From the NCBI GenBank assembly GCA_017615375.1, contig JAGAAH010000207.1, forward strand, positions 1 through 8,741: a DNA stretch of 8,741 nt, written 5' to 3'. This stretch comes from Lachnospiraceae bacterium (lineage in GTDB: Bacteria; Bacillota; Clostridia; Lachnospirales; Lachnospiraceae). Below are positions 5,529-8,741 of this stretch, piece after piece; the stretch's first letter is position 1, and every line of letters starts with the position of its first letter. The position numbers and the translations under genes were made by a program. The notes under the pieces are model-generated. The model did not search any database. It saw nothing but the letters and a program-made list of their open reading frames with translations, and was not told where the DNA came from.

Positions 5529-7014
5529 TGTCGCTTCCTCTTTCCAAATTGTCGTCATTAGCTTTTTCTTTAATAAGATAACGATTCTTGCCCTGTCTCT
5601 TTGCTCTGTACAAAAGCGAATCGGCCTCTTCTATTATCTTCTTAAAGTCATCGGTTCCCTGCGGATACAACGTATAATATCCTTGCGATACCGTAACAAA
5701 TTTACCCTCCGCACCATTACCGCTCGGAATTTCAAGCGCTTCGAGCTTACTCTTAATATTCTCCGCAAATCTGATTGCATCACTATAAAAGCTCTGCCCG
5801 GCAATAATAAGGAACTCATCTCCGCCATACCTATAAATCTGACTATCGGCCACTACCGATTCTCTCAATATTCCGGCAACCGCGCGAAGCACATCGTCAC
5901 CTTCGATATGTCCGTAAGTATCGTTATATTCCTTAAAGAAATCAACATCTATTATTCCAACCACTATGCTCACTCGGGCATCCGCGCATCTCTCACAAAT
6001 ATCCTTGCTCTGCTTGGTAAGTGCATATCTATTCTTAAGACCGGTAAGTGCGTCTTCTTCAGCTAATCTGTTAGCTTCTTTCTCGTCATCTTCCAATCTG
6101 CCGAGTTCCATCTTAACGTTAAGTGCTACCGCATTTTCCTCAGCTTCTCTATGACGAACTTCCATAAAATACTTCGCATGATCGATGCAAGCATCCTCAA
6201 ACCGCGCTATATCTCCGATTGCCTTATAGTATCTCATCTTATAGACAAGCACCGTCAGATTTAGCTGCGGATAATCGGTCTTCTTTGCAACCGCTTCAAA
6301 ACGCTCAAGAACCTGCCCCATCATCTCAAATTCCTTAATCTCTTCAAGGAGAGACAGAAGCTCCATTACGTCCTGCGTATAATCCTGAATAATTTCGTTG
6401 GTTTTTTCCAGGAATTCCATCAACTGCGGAACTTTGACCTTTGCATACTCATAATTACCTATTGAGCAATATAATCTTGCAAACATTATTTCAATCGAAA
6501 AATCATGTACATGAATATCGAAATCATTTGCAGTATTCTTCGCCTTATATAGATAAAGTTCCGAGTACAAATAGTTCTCCGTATGCCAATACGATATTCC
6601 CGTATTAAGATAACACCCGACAAACCACCTTGCTGTATCCGCCGTTATAGGGCCAAGTGCCAGAAGATCTTCTTCCGCCTTAATGAAATATCTGATGGAT
6701 GTCTGATAATCCCCCAGTTCCTGATATCTTACACCAATATTATTGTAGAAAAGATGTGATATTCCCACACCCTTTTCTTTGCGCACACGAGCGAGGCCCT
6801 TCATATAATGCTCTATAGCAAGCGCCTCGTTACCTACTTCGGCATAAGTTACACCGATTGCATTAATCGCCCTTGCGTAACCTGCCAAATCATTATCCTT
6901 ATCAAATAGCTCTGCCGCTTCTTGCAAGGCAATTACAGCTTTATCGGTCTGTCCGTTTTCAAGGTACTCACAACCTTTATCAAAAATCGCCCTTGCGTTG
7001 GTAGAATTCTCCAT
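5521..7014 (-). CDS. TPR-GGDEF diguanylate cyclase (497 aa)
   Basis: The C-terminal domain makes cyclic di-GMP from two GTP. It starts at DALTGLKNR (321-329) and has D356-V-D-F-F-K with N364 and D373 at the spacing expected for metal and substrate contacts. The signature GGDEF (397-401) is intact, and the domain ends with ADSLLYRAKRQGKNR. The N-terminal 290 or so residues are helical pairs typical of tetratricopeptide repeats (for example AIGVTYAEVGNEALAIEHY and NIGVRYQELGDYQTSIRYF), followed by a short coiled-coil linker (about 285-320). There is no signal peptide or membrane segment, so it is a soluble enzyme probably controlled by a protein partner or peptide bound to the repeats. The inhibitory I-site RxxD five residues before GGDEF is absent (VADS at that position). 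The ATG at 7014 follows GGAGGA. The gene lies 31 bases after apt and overlaps trxB. Confidence 0.95.
   Translation of the reverse strand: MENSTNARAIFDKGCEYLENGQTDKAVIALQEAAELFDKDNDLAGYARAINAIGVTYAEVGNEALAIEHYMKGLARVRKEKGVGISHLFYNNIGVRYQELGDYQTSIRYFIKAEEDLLALGPITADTARWFVGCYLNTGISYWHTENYLYSELYLYKAKNTANDFDIHVHDFSIEIMFARLYCSIGNYEYAKVKVPQLMEFLEKTNEIIQDYTQDVMELLSLLEEIKEFEMMGQVLERFEAVAKKTDYPQLNLTVLVYKMRYYKAIGDIARFEDACIDHAKYFMEVRHREAEENAVALNVKMELGRLEDDEKEANRLAEEDALTGLKNRYALTKQSKDICERCADARVSIVVGIIDVDFFKEYNDTYGHIEGDDVLRAVAGILRESVVADSQIYRYGGDEFLIIAGQSFYSDAIRFAENIKSKLEALEIPSGNGAEGKFVTVSQGYYTLYPQGTDDFKKIIEEADSLLYRAKRQGKNRYLIKEKANDDNLERGSDNV
5535..5542 (-). promoter_or_regulatory. Ribosome binding site deciding the trxB start
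   Basis: AAGAGGAA on the minus strand, 6 bases before the ATG at 5528. It lies inside the coding sequence of the GGDEF gene and rules against the 10-residue longer start at 5558. Confidence 0.8.
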
Positions 7015-7025
7015 CGAACTTCTCC

Positions 7026-7043
7026 TCCGGATGAATCACCGGA
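7026..7043 (-). promoter_or_regulatory. Small hairpin beside the GGDEF Shine-Dalgarno site
   Basis: In the apt-GGDEF gap the minus strand reads TCCGG, eight bases, CCGGA. The second arm runs straight into and partly covers the GGAGGA ribosome binding site. A 5-bp stem with an 8-base loop is weak, so any effect on translation would be modest. It may be chance. Confidence 0.3.
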
Positions 7044-7045
7044 AA

Positions 7046-7570
7046 CTATTTTCCCGGATAGCAAACTACAGATGCAACATCATAACCCTTTAAGAATTCT
7101 CTTCCCTTAAGACCTGCAAGTTCCATAAGGAATACGAGCTTCACAACCTCACCGCCGAGCTTTTCTACAAGGGAGATTGTTGCTCCGACAGTTCCGCCCG
7201 TTGCGATTAAATCGTCGATAATAACAACCTTCTGCCCCTTCTTAATTGAATCCTTATGCATCTCAATCGTTGCGGTACCGTACTCAAGCGAATACTCCTG
7301 TGATACCGTCTCGCAAGGAAGCTTGCCCTTCTTACGGCAAAGAATCAACGGCTTATGAAGCTTATATGCTATAGGTGCTCCGAAGATAAAACCTCTCGAC
7401 TCCGCACCTACGATAACATCAAAATCAAGTCCTTCAAGAAGCTTAGTCATCTCGTCAACTGCAAGCTGAAATCCATCAGCATCCTGTAATACGGATGTTA
7501 CATCACGGAACATAATTCCTTTCTCAGGGAAATCCGGTATGTTTCTTACATAATCTTCTACTTTTTTCAT
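7046..7570 (-). CDS. apt: Adenine phosphoribosyltransferase (174 aa)
   Basis: The enzyme salvages adenine by joining it to PRPP to give AMP and pyrophosphate, in the cytosol. The family opening IPDFPEKGIMFRDVTSVL (11-28), the AESRGFIFG loop (56-64), the flexible loop with QEYSLEYGT (91-99) and the PRPP-binding VVIIDDLIATGGT (115-127) are all present. Length is standard. The ATG at 7570 follows AGAGGT at 8 bases. It sits 33 bases after the NlpC/P60 stop and 31 bases before the GGDEF start, inside the operon. In many Clostridia apt lies next to relA; here the neighbour is a c-di-GMP synthase instead. Confidence 0.97.
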   Translation of the reverse strand: MKKVEDYVRNIPDFPEKGIMFRDVTSVLQDADGFQLAVDEMTKLLEGLDFDVIVGAESRGFIFGAPIAYKLHKPLILCRKKGKLPCETVSQEYSLEYGTATIEMHKDSIKKGQKVVIIDDLIATGGTVGATISLVEKLGGEVVKLVFLMELAGLKGREFLKGYDVASVVCYPGK

Positions 7571-7603
7571 TTGTATTACCTCTTTATTATTATCTTATAA
7601 AAG

Positions 7604-8737
7604 CTATAAAACACGACGTATCGTGATAATCGCTCTATATCTCGGATTACTTGTTATTCCTATACCCGCACGTTCATTACGCGCATGTATTATCTGATTG
7701 TTGCCTATATACATTGCAACATGCCCCGCATAGCAAATGATATCGCCCGGCTTAATATGGGAATAACTTACTCTCTTGCCCGCGGTTCGCTGCTCATAAG
7801 ACGTACGTGGCAATCTTATGCCGAAATGTCCGAATACATACTGTAAGTATCCGCTACAATCCGCTCCGGTATGAGGATCCGTACCACCCCATACGTAACG
7901 ATTACCTACAAACTGCTTGGCATAAGCGATAACATCTGCCGGACTTACAGTGGTTTGATATCCCGGATCTGCATCTCCGTCGTCATCATCATCGTCGTCA
8001 TCCTGTTCTTCTTCCTCTATACGGGCAATGATTGCAGCCTGTTCGCTTATTATATTCTTGTATCTTTCTGCTGCAGCAAGTGCCGTTCTAAGCTGAGATG
8101 CATATTCGCCATTCTCGGCTTCAAGACGCGCCATTACTTTCTGTAAAGCCTGCTTCTGACCTTCCTGTGACTCTTTCATTTCGTTTAATTCGGCAAGCTC
8201 TACCTCAACCTCATCCTTAAGCTCCTGAGTCCTTATCTTGGTCTCCTGATATGAGACAAGAAGCTTACGGTCATAGTCATACATCTCTTCAAAGTATTCA
8301 ACCTGGTTAAGAAGATCCGCCATACTTGATGCGCCGAGTATCGCTTCCACAAACGCGGTGTCACCGCGCTCATACATATATTTAATTCGAAGCTTCATAG
8401 CTTCATATTGCTTGTGTTCCGATTCTATTGCAGCATCCAATTCTTCCTGAAGTCTCGCAAAATCTTCCTCCGCATGAATTATCTCATCCGAAATCGCATC
8501 GATTGAAGCTACAAGCTCTACAATCTCTGCCTGGACATCATTCATCTCGCCTAAGACATCAGCCTGTTCTGCCTTAAGCTTCTTCATTTGGTCTTCCAGC
8601 TCTTTAAGCTTTGCTTCTGCTTCCCTTTTCTTACGCTGTGCTTCTTCCTTAGCAGTCGCCTGTACATAAGTCACCACATGGAAACACGAAAAGGTAAGCG
8701 CTGCAACAATCAATAATGAAAGCAGTTTCTTCTTCAT
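7604..8737 (-). CDS. Secreted coiled-coil NlpC/P60 peptidoglycan hydrolase (377 aa)
   Basis: This is probably a D,L-endopeptidase cutting peptide stems of peptidoglycan outside the cell, built like PcsB and CwlO-type enzymes. Residues 1-29 form a signal peptide (MKKKLLSLLIVAALTFS start, likely cut near VQATA-KEE). Residues 30-245 are two long coiled-coil blocks with a helical break around 120-150 (RGDTAFVEAILGASSMADLLNQ), a region that in PcsB-like proteins mediates regulation by FtsEX. A run of eight Asp (246-253) links to the NlpC/P60 domain (about 265-377), which has Cys294 in GADCSGYLQ, His339 in AGHVAMYIG and His351 in IIHA as the catalytic triad positions. The ATG lies 4 bases from the window edge, so the ribosome binding site is not visible; the signal peptide supports this start. 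No ftsX is visible, so FtsEX dependence is inference. Confidence 0.93.
   Translation of the reverse strand: MKKKLLSLLIVAALTFSCFHVVTYVQATAKEEAQRKKREAEAKLKELEDQMKKLKAEQADVLGEMNDVQAEIVELVASIDAISDEIIHAEEDFARLQEELDAAIESEHKQYEAMKLRIKYMYERGDTAFVEAILGASSMADLLNQVEYFEEMYDYDRKLLVSYQETKIRTQELKDEVEVELAELNEMKESQEGQKQALQKVMARLEAENGEYASQLRTALAAAERYKNIISEQAAIIARIEEEEQDDDDDDDDGDADPGYQTTVSPADVIAYAKQFVGNRYVWGGTDPHTGADCSGYLQYVFGHFGIRLPRTSYEQRTAGKRVSYSHIKPGDIICYAGHVAMYIGNNQIIHARNERAGIGITSNPRYRAIITIRRVL
7979..8002 (-). repeat. Eight consecutive Asp codons (poly-Asp linker)
   Basis: GAY codons, a mix of GAT and GAC, encode Asp246-253 between the coiled coil and the NlpC/P60 domain; with the preceding EEEE and following GDAD it forms a strongly acidic hinge. 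It could bind divalent cations or keep the catalytic domain away from anionic wall polymer, but nothing in the sequence decides this. Confidence 0.85.
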
Positions 8738-8741
8738 GAAA

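Noticed and set aside
7571..7603. Internal promoter before apt
   Set aside because: The gap is AT-rich with -10-like strings, but no acceptable -35 lies at 16-18 bases, and the gap is only 33 bases long.
1..8741. CRISPR array, tRNA, rRNA, integrase or transposase
   Set aside because: None seen: no regularly spaced direct repeats, no tRNA-like cloverleaf noticed, and no frame resembling a recombinase.

Overview
The window reads like a chromosomal segment of a Gram-positive clostridium, most likely Lachnospiraceae. This rests on strong purine-rich Shine-Dalgarno sites before nearly every gene, tightly packed co-directional genes, a PcsB-like NlpC/P60 hydrolase, a Gram-positive-type anchored CapA protein, and small phage-type regulators of kinds I associate with that family. 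The genus cannot be fixed from the sequence. Every gene I can support lies on the minus strand, so transcription runs from high to low coordinates.

Housekeeping half (8737 down to 1848). Six genes sit head to tail with gaps of 1 to 33 bases and one 8-base overlap. In order they are a secreted coiled-coil NlpC/P60 peptidoglycan hydrolase, adenine phosphoribosyltransferase (apt), a TPR-GGDEF diguanylate cyclase, thioredoxin reductase (trxB), a membrane-anchored CapA-family protein with a (Glu-Pro)8 linker, and GMP synthase (guaA). A strong intrinsic terminator follows guaA at 1880-1848. The promoter of this probable operon lies beyond the right edge. The set combines purine salvage and GMP synthesis, a GTP-consuming signalling enzyme, redox recycling and two envelope proteins.

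Accessory half (1799 down to 1). Immediately beyond the guaA terminator is a separate, more AT-rich transcription unit with its own extended -10 promoter. That promoter is bracketed by an 8-bp inverted repeat that looks like an autoregulatory operator. The unit encodes a 67-aa XRE-type regulator, a frameshifted KilA-N antirepressor-type gene, a 109-aa MazG-like NTP pyrophosphohydrolase, an internally deleted ASCH-domain remnant, a possible scrap of an acetyltransferase start, and a Bro-N antirepressor-type gene running off the left edge. This looks like a decaying phage- or island-derived cassette, placed at the 3' end of guaA, which is a known island integration site.

The most striking signal is a pair of perfect 14-bp-arm palindromes, one inside each antirepressor-type coding sequence (232-260 in the Bro-N gene, 1320-1351 in the KilA-N gene). 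Their sequences are unrelated, but they sit at almost the same depth, about 190-200 bases after each start codon. Remembered protein variants of both families suggest that paired positions change together. This would fit a selected DNA or RNA structure hidden in the coding sequence.
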